The position numbers and the translations under genes are program-made. Below the pieces are notes generated by a model. It searched no databases. It was given only the letters and a program-made list of their open reading frames with translations, and was not told where the DNA came from. 64,000 bases of DNA from Anaerolineales bacterium (GTDB lineage: Bacteria > Chloroflexota > Anaerolineae > Anaerolineales > Villigracilaceae): the NCBI GenBank assembly GCA_016934715.1, contig JAFGSI010000038.1, forward strand, positions 1-64,000, read 5' to 3'. Below are positions 25,906 to 34,083 of this stretch, in pieces. Within the stretch, counting starts at the first letter, position 1. Each line of letters opens with the position of its first letter.

Positions 25906-26781
25906 TTATGAGTTCAGGTGCGGCACCTGGCAGGTGCCGGTGATGGCCCAACAGTCGGCGTGATGCAGGGTGTGGCAGATCTTGCATTCGACGATGCCGC
26001 GCGGATCGCGCGGATGGACGATCTCCAGGCAATATGGGCAGCGGTGTTCCTCGGTGGAGACGAACTGGACCTCCGGCCGGCGCGCCCGGCGCCGCGGCCC
26101 GGATTTGGCCGGTCGAACAACCGGCGACTTCTTTGCCTGGGCGGCCCGCGATGCGGCTGGGCCCGGCGCGTCCTTGGTCCGGCCCCGGGAGGCGGAGCTG
26201 CCCGCCGGCTTTGGCTTGCGGCGTGCTGCCGGGCGCCTGGACTCCGCCACGTGCACCCCGCTGGGCGGCCTGGTCAGGTGGGGTTTCCCCGCCCGCGGGA
26301 GCCGTGACCGCTGCGGCAGCGGGTCGGCGTGCATGACCGGCTGGGAGGGCGGGGGCGGGACCGACTCGTGGACCCGCGGGACCGGTCTGCGCCAGGCGCG
26401 GGCTGCCAGCAGGGTAACCAGCAGGCCGGTGATCAATTGGATCGAACCGGCCGGGTCCAGGGCGTACACGTACTGGGGGCTGAGGCCATATCTCCAGGCG
26501 GAGAAAAGGCCGATGAGGAGCAGCCCGCCGAGCAAGGCTAGTGTGGCGGAGAGGAACCGCACCAGCCAGTGGCGTCTCTTCAGCAGGAGGCGGGTCCCCA
26601 GCCCGCAGACCAGGCCCAGCAGGGCCGCGGCAAGGAAGATCAGGGCCAGGTAGGGAAAGCCGGGTCTGACCCTGAGCAGGAGCACGATCCCCAGCGCAGC
26701 CGCGGCAGCCAGCAGGAAGAGCAGGATGAGCCGGCGCCCCAAGGGCGGTCGTTGAGCGTGGGAAGGGGAGGGGTCGGTCAT
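25906..26781 (-). CDS. Membrane protein with C-terminal prokaryotic RING-like zinc finger
   Basis: 291 aa. Residues 15-120 contain about four membrane helices. A basic, low-complexity linker follows (about 135-240, Arg/Lys/Pro-rich). The last 45 residues form a binuclear treble clef with CPYC, then CKICHTLHHADCW and GTC, the pattern of prokaryotic RING domains linked to E1/E2 operons. It may act as a membrane-bound E3 ligase that positions the E2. It is the second gene of the operon, 35 bp after E1 and 24 bp before E2. Confidence 0.78.
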   Translation of the reverse strand: MTDPSPSHAQRPPLGRRLILLFLLAAAAALGIVLLLRVRPGFPYLALIFLAAALLGLVCGLGTRLLLKRRHWLVRFLSATLALLGGLLLIGLFSAWRYGLSPQYVYALDPAGSIQLITGLLVTLLAARAWRRPVPRVHESVPPPPSQPVMHADPLPQRSRLPRAGKPHLTRPPSGVHVAESRRPAARRKPKPAGSSASRGRTKDAPGPAASRAAQAKKSPVVRPAKSGPRRRARRPEVQFVSTEEHRCPYCLEIVHPRDPRGIVECKICHTLHHADCWAITGTCQVPHLNS

Positions 26782-26816
26782 CGTCGCGGTCCGGGACAGC
26801 AGGGCGGATGGGGAGG

Positions 26817-28448
26817 CTAATCATGCAGTTTTACGCGTCCCTGGGTGGGGCGGTCGACGGGGCCCCGGGAACGCGGGCCGTTCTTCAGGCGGATTCGCCC
26901 GCGCACCTTGAGCGGTTCGGTTTGTTCGAAGTGACGGAAGTGGAGCGCCTCCGGCAGGTCGCCGGTCAACTCGTAGAAGCGGTACTCCTGGCCGTTGAGG
27001 GCCCGCAGGATGTGCAGGGGCGGCACGCCCACGCTGGTCAGGGTGCGGTGCAGGAAGTCCTCCTCGCCGGTGATGCTATGGGTCATGGTCGCCTCGCGCA
27101 ACACGCCGCAGGTGGGGCAGTGCCCGGCCTCGAAGCTGACCTCGTTCAGCGGGCGCAGGATCTCCTCCTTGGTGTGGCAGGTCGGGCATTCCAGGGAGGT
27201 GATCAGCTCCTGGTCAAGTTCGAGCATCGCCTCCGGCCCCAGGTCGACGCGGGCGATGCGCAGCAGGTCCTCAAGCGTGGTGCGCTCGGCGCGCGCCGGC
27301 AGCTCGGTGATCTCGCCGTAGGTCCAGTGGCTCTCGCAGTCTTCGCGCGGCACATAGGCTGTCGTGTGCATCCCATTGACCATCCCATTGAAATGGACCA
27401 CCTTGCCGGGCTCGACCGGCATGCCGTGGATCAACTTGAGCGCCTCCTGCGACTGCATCCCGCCGATGATCGAGGCGATGGTCGGGGTGGTAGGCACCTT
27501 GCCCAGCAGGATGTTCTGACGGGCGAGCAGCGGGCAGGAGTAGCGCAGCGACAGGTCGCGCAGGGCCTGCTCGGTCAGGGTGCACTCGTAGCAGGCGCCC
27601 TGGCCGGGGACGAAGACGCGCATCAGGCCGAGCAGTTCCTGGATGGCGCCGTCCACCCAGGGCTTGTTCACCCAGTAGCAGAAGCGGTTGATCGCCAGGC
27701 GGGCTTCGCGGTTATCCAGGCAACCGACCACCGCGTCCATGCGGCGCAGGATGCCCAGCCCCAGGCCGGTCGTCACGTCGCCGTGGAAGTACTGGACGTG
27801 GATCTGCGGGTTGATCGCCTTTGCACGTGCCGCGGCCACCTCGGCCTTGCTGCGCTTGTTGTCCGCTTCACGGAAGAGCACCGAGCGGCTCAGGTTGGCT
27901 GCCTCGATGTTGTCGAAATCCACGATGAACAGGTGCCCGACGCCCATCAGGGTCAGGTTCTTGATCACCTCGTTGCCCAGCGCCCCCGCCCCGACGATCA
28001 GCACCTTGGCATCCCGGACCTTGTCGCGCTCCCACCAGGAGATGAAGTCGAAGGTTCCCTGGCGGTCGGTCTGCAGGTTGGGGATGTGAAGCGGCTTGTC
28101 GGGGGCGATCGGCACGCGCAGGGGGGCAGTGTGTGGCTCGCTTGCGGCGGAGCGGCCCGCCGGGGGTGCCGCGGCTCCAGCGAGTTCCTTGGCCTGGGCC
28201 ATGTTCGACTCGTCCACGCTGCGGACGAACCAGCCGACGTTGGGTCGCGCCTCGATCAGCCTGTTCTGTTCCAGCGTCTTGAGCGCCTGGCGCAGGGTGG
28301 CCCGGCTGACACCAAGCTGGCTGATCAGTTCGCGCTCGGGCGGGAGCTGGGTACCGGTCTTCAGGCTGCCGTCCAGGATGGAGGCGGCCAGCTTGGCAGA
28401 GACGGTATCGGTCAGTGAGTGGTGGGTGACAGGAGGTATTTTGATCAT
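26817..28448 (-). CDS. E1/ThiF-type activating enzyme fused to a GntR winged helix
   Basis: 543 aa from ATG 28448. Residues 10-77 are a GntR/FadR-type winged helix (LPPERELISQLGVSRATLRQALKTLE). Residues 140-350 are an adenylating ThiF/E1 domain: VGAGALG (152-158), NLSR (185-188), Cys305 in RYSCPLLARQN as candidate catalytic Cys, and PTTPTIASIIGG. Zinc ligands CYEC and two CPTC pairs (421-424, 444-447) follow. The tail has RIRLK (518-522) and a similar GRVKLH. The frame is open to 28511, but -35 and -10 boxes occupy 28511-28483, so I use the downstream Met. It would activate the ubiquitin-like proteins and also repress its operon (inference). Confidence 0.87.
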   Translation of the reverse strand: MIKIPPVTHHSLTDTVSAKLAASILDGSLKTGTQLPPERELISQLGVSRATLRQALKTLEQNRLIEARPNVGWFVRSVDESNMAQAKELAGAAAPPAGRSAASEPHTAPLRVPIAPDKPLHIPNLQTDRQGTFDFISWWERDKVRDAKVLIVGAGALGNEVIKNLTLMGVGHLFIVDFDNIEAANLSRSVLFREADNKRSKAEVAAARAKAINPQIHVQYFHGDVTTGLGLGILRRMDAVVGCLDNREARLAINRFCYWVNKPWVDGAIQELLGLMRVFVPGQGACYECTLTEQALRDLSLRYSCPLLARQNILLGKVPTTPTIASIIGGMQSQEALKLIHGMPVEPGKVVHFNGMVNGMHTTAYVPREDCESHWTYGEITELPARAERTTLEDLLRIARVDLGPEAMLELDQELITSLECPTCHTKEEILRPLNEVSFEAGHCPTCGVLREATMTHSITGEEDFLHRTLTSVGVPPLHILRALNGQEYRFYELTGDLPEALHFRHFEQTEPLKVRGRIRLKNGPRSRGPVDRPTQGRVKLHD

Positions 28449-28462
28449 CTGCTTTGGTATGG

Positions 28463-28511
28463 TGGTCAGACCATATGCAATCATTATAGGGATTTTAAGC
28501 ACCTGAGTCAA
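28463..28511 (-). promoter_or_regulatory. Promoter and FadR-type operator of the ubiquitin-like operon
   Basis: On the minus strand, TTGACT (28511-28506), a 17-bp spacer and TATAAT (28488-28483) form a near-perfect promoter. Ten bases further, TGGTCTGACCA (28473-28463) is an 11-bp palindrome with the TGGTC-n-GACCA form bound by FadR-type GntR proteins. It falls at about the transcription start, ideal for repression, and 15 bp before the ATG of the GntR-E1 fusion. Confidence 0.75.
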
Positions 28512-28555
28512 GCGGTTTCCGTAGGAAAAAGGTCCTGGATCCGCCCCGCAGGCCG

Positions 28556-28590
28556 AAAAAACGACCTCCGGCAGGCCTGCCGGAGGTCGT
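28556..28590 (-). terminator. Intrinsic terminator of the clostripain-like gene
   Basis: A perfect 15-bp inverted repeat (28561-28575 / 28576-28590; the centre must open to form the loop) followed on the minus strand by TTTTT (28560-28556). It ends the upstream protease transcript before the promoter of the ubiquitin-like operon, so the two units are separate. Confidence 0.8.
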
Positions 28591-28617
28591 GCACACTACT
28601 GGTCGGTCGGGGTTGAC

Positions 28618-30939
28618 TCAGCGGGTATAGGTAATGTACACGTAGTTCTCGACCAGGTTCCCGTCGAAGTCGATGGCGATGATCCCCACCGCGTACTCGC
28701 CATCCGGGACATAGGCGGGATAGAATGAGAAACCGGCATCCCCCCAGGTCCAGACGTCCTGGCTGGGTTCATAATCGTAATACGGCTGGTCGTTATCGTC
28801 GAAGGCAACGTACTGGACGTAATCCGTGAAGTGGTCCCCGGGCTGGAGGGCGATCTCGACCGGGGAGCTGATGCCATCGTTGTCCGTGTCGGGGTAGGCA
28901 TAGGCATACAGGAAATTGCCGTAGGCGTCGAAGTAGAGCATGGCATCAAGCGGTCCACTGCTGTTCACGGCGGTGTACTGCCCGTAAGCTGCATAGACCA
29001 TCTGTCCCTCGGCGCTCAAGTATTCGGCCGGTTCGAAGAGCGCATAGGCCTCGTGCTCCCCGTCGGTGAGGATGTACAAGGTGGGGTTGAAATCGAATTG
29101 CACTTCAATCGGGCTCTCACCGTAATTGGGAAAATTGACACCATCGACCAGGACGTTCTCGCCGGTAATATAGTAGGTAATGTCCCCGATCCAGTACGAA
29201 TCGGCATCCGGAATGTGGTAGTACAGCGCGATCCATATGTAAGCGGGGTTGCCTTCAATGGTTGTGGAGATCGTCACCAGTTCATCCCCGTGGATATCCG
29301 GGTCGGAAATCTCGACCTCGCCAACGCTCAACTCGCTTGCGCCGGGTGCGAAGATCTCGGCTGCGCGCGGGGGAGTGAAGGCCTGCCCTTCCTGCGGGAT
29401 GAAAGCCAGATTCGTATAGTGGAAGGCCAGGTATTCGTCCCAGGAGGAGTGTTCGAGGAATAAACGCGAGGATTGGGCATAGGAGATCGGTGCGTTGTCA
29501 TTGACCTCGGTCAAAAAGTACAGTTCCGAGTTTGGGAAATGGAAGGAGATCCCGGTGGAGCCTTCCATGCGGGCCCCGTGTTTCTCGGCGATGACTGCCT
29601 GGGAGATCTCGGTCAACAATTGTTCGGCCGCCTGGCTGATATGCGAGTCCCCGGTCTGGTTGGCGATCAGGCGGGCGAAGTTGCCAAGGTCGATGAAGGG
29701 GTTGCCATAGCGCTCTCCAAAGACCGACTCGTAGGAGCGCGTATAGGTCCTGGCTTGTGCCACGATGCCCTGATCGGCTGTTGCTATCGCGGCCAGCAAC
29801 TGGTTCATTGCGTCGATCACGTAAGGAATGCGCGCGCTCTCGACGGCGCTCATCGTGGTGCTGGATTCTTCCTGGGCGATCTCATCTGGCGTGCTGCGCG
29901 TTTCGGTGAGCAGCGTATCGTTGATGACATAGGTCGAGACGATCGCCTGCGAGAGCCGCCTTCCATCCATGGATGGATCTTGAACGAGCAGATCCAACCA
30001 GGCTGCGTACGACCAGCCATAACCGGGAACGACTTCTTCGGAGGCCACGATGTAATTGGCATATGGATAAAGCGAGCCGAACACCTCGATCTGGGCCATC
30101 AGGCAGGCATCGAAGCCGAGCACTTCGTAGGTGTCGATATTCGTGTTGCGCTGGATCATCTCGAAGGCCTCGGCGATCTCAGGGATGGAGAGTTGGGAGT
30201 TCGAGGTCCCATCGCTGTAGCCGCCGGTCCAGCCGCCGCCGTGGTCAGACATGATCAGGATGTAGTTTTCGGCGGGGAAATTCGCGATTCCCCAGGTGAC
30301 GAAGTCCACCAGGGTCTGCGGGTCTCCCATGTCCGTTTCGCCGAGGTAGTCGACGATGGGTGAAGTGATCCTGTCGAGGTCTCTATCCTGCAGGATGTGC
30401 AATCTGCGCGTGTCGGTCCAATCGCCATCCCCCGTAAACCCGCCTGCATACCGGTCGAGTTGCACGACGATATTGACCTGCGGGCTGGATCCCACAATTT
30501 CCATTTCGTTCACATCGAACCACTGCATCTCTTCCAGCGCCCGGTCGTCGGCGGCCGAGTAGACGATCACGGTCCACGCGACCGTGGCGGAGGGCGTGAC
30601 CACCTGCGGGGGCAGAGTGAAGGTCGGTGTGTAGGCTACAGGGGTTGGCGGAAAGGGCGTGCTCGTCTGGCTGGTCCACCACCAGTAGCCCCCCAGGACG
30701 ACCGTGCCGACGACCAGCAGGGCGACCATCCCGCCGGCGGCCAGGAGACAGGCCAGGACGCACCCTGACCGGCGTTTCGGCGGCTGCCCCGGGGTGCCGA
30801 CCGGCCTCGGGGGGCGCCTCTGGACACGGACCGGCTGAGGGTGTGGTGACTGTCTCCGCAAAGGATGGCTGCAGAAACCGCACGTCTTGGCTGTATCGGG
30901 AATGATGTTGTGGCAGTTAGGGCATTGCATCATCCACAT
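28618..30939 (-). CDS. Clostripain (C11) family protease with zinc-ribbon and membrane anchor
   Basis: 773 aa. Residues 1-30 form a zinc ribbon (CPNCHNIIPD, CGFCSHPL). A membrane helix follows (about 60-85), then a Thr/Pro-rich linker. The C11 cysteine protease domain (about 120-480) has catalytic His in SDHGGGW and Cys in GFDACLMAQ. The remaining C-terminal part (about 520-773) is beta-rich. The topology suggests a cytoplasmic zinc ribbon and an extracellular protease cleaving after Arg or Lys as clostripains do. A promoter lies at 31029-31001. Confidence 0.85.
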   Translation of the reverse strand: MWMMQCPNCHNIIPDTAKTCGFCSHPLRRQSPHPQPVRVQRRPPRPVGTPGQPPKRRSGCVLACLLAAGGMVALLVVGTVVLGGYWWWTSQTSTPFPPTPVAYTPTFTLPPQVVTPSATVAWTVIVYSAADDRALEEMQWFDVNEMEIVGSSPQVNIVVQLDRYAGGFTGDGDWTDTRRLHILQDRDLDRITSPIVDYLGETDMGDPQTLVDFVTWGIANFPAENYILIMSDHGGGWTGGYSDGTSNSQLSIPEIAEAFEMIQRNTNIDTYEVLGFDACLMAQIEVFGSLYPYANYIVASEEVVPGYGWSYAAWLDLLVQDPSMDGRRLSQAIVSTYVINDTLLTETRSTPDEIAQEESSTTMSAVESARIPYVIDAMNQLLAAIATADQGIVAQARTYTRSYESVFGERYGNPFIDLGNFARLIANQTGDSHISQAAEQLLTEISQAVIAEKHGARMEGSTGISFHFPNSELYFLTEVNDNAPISYAQSSRLFLEHSSWDEYLAFHYTNLAFIPQEGQAFTPPRAAEIFAPGASELSVGEVEISDPDIHGDELVTISTTIEGNPAYIWIALYYHIPDADSYWIGDITYYITGENVLVDGVNFPNYGESPIEVQFDFNPTLYILTDGEHEAYALFEPAEYLSAEGQMVYAAYGQYTAVNSSGPLDAMLYFDAYGNFLYAYAYPDTDNDGISSPVEIALQPGDHFTDYVQYVAFDDNDQPYYDYEPSQDVWTWGDAGFSFYPAYVPDGEYAVGIIAIDFDGNLVENYVYITYTR

Positions 30940-31340
30940 CCTTACTCCGCATCGCGGGCAGAAAAGTTGCTTTCGGGGGGAAAATGGTCATACAGCCTCA
31001 CTATAACATGGTATCGATTGTGGATGCAAGGTGGATTGCTGAGGACTGCGTAAAGATCCGAACCGAAATCGTTGCTCCCCCCCGCTTGGCGGCAACTGCA
31101 GTTCCGCGTTTGCTGCAAGAAGCAGCAGGATCAGTGGATTTTGGTCCCATTGGATGTTCTCGCATCAATCTCCGGGCACGGTTCCACCAGGACCTTGATT
31201 TGCAGGTCTCCCTCAGCCTTGCCCTCCATCACGGAGCCTGGCTTGTGGTCCGGCGGGCGAAGATCCAGGGTCTGGAAAGAACCCTCCCGCAGGTTGCGGT
31301 CTCTGGCTTTGCTCAGGACCGAATCGGCGGGGGTGGGGGT
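30940..31340. other. Intergenic region holding a minus-strand promoter
   Basis: 401 bp between the C11 protease and the CarH-like gene, both on the minus strand. TTGCAT (31029-31024), a 17-bp spacer and TTATAG (31006-31001) form the likely protease promoter. I see no convincing gene or stable terminator in 31040-31340. Confidence 0.5.
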
Positions 31341-32264
31341 CTACTGCAGGATCTCCATCAGCCGTCGGATCCCCTCCTGCAGGCTGTCGCCCAGGTAGAT
31401 CCCTGGTACCTGGCCCTGCAGCTCGGGCTGGACGACGAAGGCCCGCCCGGCGTAGGCGACCTGCGGCCGGCTTCCCGCCTGGTGGAGCCACTGCGGCCAT
31501 TCGGCCAGTTGGCGCCCAGTTTCCGCGCGCATGGCCACCAGCACCACGACCGGCGGGCGTATCTCGGCGACGAAATCCGCCAGGTCGTGGAAGGGCACGT
31601 TCTGGCCGAGGTAGGCCACCGGCCAGCCCTGGCGGCGCAGCAGGACGCCCAGCATCAGCAGGCTGCCCTCGTGCCACTCGCCCGGGGCGCAGGCCAGCAC
31701 GATCGGGTTGCCCGGGCGGGGCATTGGCCCGGTGACCATCCACATCAAGAGGCGGTGGCGCAGGTAGTTGGAAGCCAGGTGTTCGGTGGCGACGGTGATG
31801 CGACCTTCTTCCCAGGCGGCACCGATCGCGTTGAGGGCCGGGCCGATCACCTCCAGGGTCAGGTCCTCGGGGGAGTGGAAGGCCAGCATCTCGCCCAGCA
31901 ACTGGTCCGCGCGGCGCAGGTCGTGGTTGAGCAGGGTGGCGATGATGGGTTGGCGCAGGGACGCCGGAGCGGCATCCGCCCCGGACCGGGATTCCTCCTC
32001 CGGGATGGCGGGCAGGAACAATCGTCCGTCGGCCTCGAGCGCACGGGCCGCGCGGATCGCCTGGCGGGTCTGCATGCCACTGTCCACCCGGGCCTTGATC
32101 CAACGCAGGCGGGCGATGTCCCCTTCCGAATACAGGCGGTGCCCGCCGGCCGTGCGGGCCGACTGCGGGAAGCCGTAGCGCCGCTCCCAGGCGCGCAGGG
32201 TGGGGATGGGCACGCCGGTGATGCGGGTCACCGCGCCGATGTTGTAGAGGGGTTCCTCGAACAT
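31341..32264 (-). CDS. CarH/LitR-like MerR regulator with B12-binding domain
   Basis: 307 aa. Residues 5-75 are a MerR HTH (YNIGAVTRITGVPIPTLRAWERRYGF, GGHRLYSEGD). Residues 105-185 are the helical B12-capping domain with WEEGRITVATEH, the W-x9-EH signature of light-sensing CarH. Residues 188-305 are a cobalamin-binding Rossmann domain with GEWHEG, where His is the candidate lower axial ligand. In CarH, adenosylcobalamin makes a dark tetramer that represses carotenoid genes and light breaks it. It is divergent from crtI, which fits this role exactly. Confidence 0.88.
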   Translation of the reverse strand: MFEEPLYNIGAVTRITGVPIPTLRAWERRYGFPQSARTAGGHRLYSEGDIARLRWIKARVDSGMQTRQAIRAARALEADGRLFLPAIPEEESRSGADAAPASLRQPIIATLLNHDLRRADQLLGEMLAFHSPEDLTLEVIGPALNAIGAAWEEGRITVATEHLASNYLRHRLLMWMVTGPMPRPGNPIVLACAPGEWHEGSLLMLGVLLRRQGWPVAYLGQNVPFHDLADFVAEIRPPVVVLVAMRAETGRQLAEWPQWLHQAGSRPQVAYAGRAFVVQPELQGQVPGIYLGDSLQEGIRRLMEILQ

Positions 32265-32424
32265 GCGTTCACCAGATCGACCGCTTCTTGCATAAATCTC
32301 TTAACTAGATGAAACCCAATTTCTCCATGAAACGAAAGGGGGTGGTGTAGATATTTACGCAGCACTCTTTAAACCTTGAGCCGCCGCAAAGGGGCACGGG
32401 CCCGACCGCAACACAGAAATAAGA

Positions 32425-32548
32425 CCATTGTGGTCTAAATTATTGTAATGGAAAAATGCTGATTTGTCAAGATAATCTATGCAAATACTGTACAAAACCT
32501 TGACAATATGTGCTATTGGAATATAATATCAGGTAATTCGGATAATCT
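32425..32548 (+). promoter_or_regulatory. crtI promoter with candidate CarH operators
   Basis: TTGACA (32500-32505), a 16-bp spacer and TATAAT (32522-32527) are perfect consensus boxes. TTGTCAAG (32464-32471) and CTTGACAA (32499-32506) form an inverted repeat, and the right arm contains the -35 box. TGTACA lies at 32489-32494. GATAATCT occurs at 32471-32478 and again at 32541-32548. CCATT...AATGG (32425-32451) is a further inverted repeat. The region is far more AT-rich than its surroundings and is the expected target of the divergent CarH-like repressor. Confidence 0.65.
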
Positions 32549-32562
32549 TAGGAGTGATACCC

Positions 32563-34044
32563 ATGGACACCATCGTAATAGGCGCAGGCATTGGCGGAAT
32601 CGCCACGGCTGCCCGGCTGGCCAAGGCCGGGCACAAGGTGACCGTCTTCGAGAAGGGGACCCGCCCAGGTGGGCGAGCCGATTTCATCCAGAAGGACGGC
32701 TACCGCTTCGACACCGGACCGACCCTGTTCCTGATGCCGGAGGTCTTCGCGGAGACCTACGCTGCACTGGGGGAGCGCATGGAGGACCACCTCGAACTGG
32801 TGCGCCTCGACCCGACCTACCGGGCCCACTTCCACAACGGCTCGAGCCTCGACCTGACCCCCTCGCTGGCGCGCATGCGCGAGCAGCTGGATGCCATCGA
32901 GCCGGGCTCGTTCGGGCGCTTTCTGAAATTCCTGGCCGAGGGCTACCGGCACTACAACCTGTCGCTGGAGAAGTTCGTCGGGCGCAACTTTCACTCCTAC
33001 CGGGAGTATTTTGCCCTCAAGAACCTGCCGCTGCTCTTCCAGGTCAAGGCCCTGGTCAAACATGCTGCCAACACCGCGACCTACTTCAAGGATCCGCGCC
33101 TGCTGGCGGCCTTCTCGTTCCAGAACATGTACCTGGGCCTGAGCCCTTACGACGCCCCGGCGACCTTCTCGCTGCTGCAGTACACCGAACTGGCCGACGG
33201 GGTCTGGTTCCCGAAGGGCGGGTTGTACCGGCCGATCGAGAGCCTGGCCCAGATCGCGGCCGGGCTGGGGGTCCGCTTCGAATACGGGACGCCCGTGGCC
33301 CGGATCGAGGTCGCCGGAAGCCGCGCCGAGGGCGTCATCCTGGCCGATGGAAAGTTGGTCAGGGCGGAGGCGGTCGTCGCCAACGCCGACCTGCCCTATG
33401 TCTACGCCAGCCTGCTGCCTGACGACGGAAGCGCGGCGAAACTTGCCCGCAAGAAGTACACCTCTTCGGCGCTGATGTTCTACTGGGGTGTGCGGGGCGA
33501 GAAGTCGCCCGAACTGCTGCACCATAATGTCTTTCTGGCCGATGACGAATACCGGGCCTCGTTCGAGAAGATCTTCGATGAACTGACCCTGCCTGAGAAT
33601 CCGTCGTTCTACATCAACGCCCCGGCCCGCACGGATCCCTCGTTCGCTCCGCCGGACGGCGACGCCTTGATGGCCCTGGTCCCGGTCGGGCACATTGATG
33701 AGCGCAGGCCCCAGGATTGGGCCGCCCTGCGCCAGCGCGCCCGCGCATTTGTCCTCGAACGCCTGGAGCGGATCGGGGTTTGTGACCTTGGCAGCCGCAT
33801 CGTGTTCGAAGAGACCCTCGGCCCGCCCGAGTATCTGCAGGCCCTCAACCTGGCCAAGGGCTCGGCTTTCGGCCTGAGCCACAACTTCACCCAGGTCGGC
33901 TACCTGCGCCCGCACAACCGCCACCCGCGCTACCACAACCTGTACTTCGCCGGGGCGAGCACGCATCCTGGCACGGGACTGCCGATTGTCCTGCTTTCAG
34001 CCAGGTTGACGGTCGAACGGCTGTTGAAGGAACAGGCTGCTTGA
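32563..34044 (+). CDS. crtI: Phytoene desaturase (CrtI type)
   Basis: 493 aa FAD enzyme. Dinucleotide-binding motif VIGAGIGGIATAARLAKAG at the N-terminus, GRADFIQKDGYRFDTGPTLF, and the C-terminal bacterial desaturase signature NLYFAGASTHPGTGLPIVLL. It converts phytoene to lycopene or a related polyene by successive dehydrogenations at the membrane. The ATG has TTAGGAG 8 nt upstream. It is first in the operon with crtB, 39 bp later. Confidence 0.92.
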   Translation: MDTIVIGAGIGGIATAARLAKAGHKVTVFEKGTRPGGRADFIQKDGYRFDTGPTLFLMPEVFAETYAALGERMEDHLELVRLDPTYRAHFHNGSSLDLTPSLARMREQLDAIEPGSFGRFLKFLAEGYRHYNLSLEKFVGRNFHSYREYFALKNLPLLFQVKALVKHAANTATYFKDPRLLAAFSFQNMYLGLSPYDAPATFSLLQYTELADGVWFPKGGLYRPIESLAQIAAGLGVRFEYGTPVARIEVAGSRAEGVILADGKLVRAEAVVANADLPYVYASLLPDDGSAAKLARKKYTSSALMFYWGVRGEKSPELLHHNVFLADDEYRASFEKIFDELTLPENPSFYINAPARTDPSFAPPDGDALMALVPVGHIDERRPQDWAALRQRARAFVLERLERIGVCDLGSRIVFEETLGPPEYLQALNLAKGSAFGLSHNFTQVGYLRPHNRHPRYHNLYFAGASTHPGTGLPIVLLSARLTVERLLKEQAA

Positions 34045-34083
34045 GGAGTGCCGGGCTGATTTACCGGTAGAGGAGACAAGAGG

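Noticed and set aside
28448-28511. Upstream extension of the E1 protein (start at 28511)
   Set aside because: The segment contains the -35 and -10 boxes and the operator; translation from there would need transcription from further upstream, where a terminator ends the previous gene.
30984-32312. A 442-codon open frame on the plus strand
   Set aside because: Antisense to the CarH-like gene and spanning a promoter; no family recognised.
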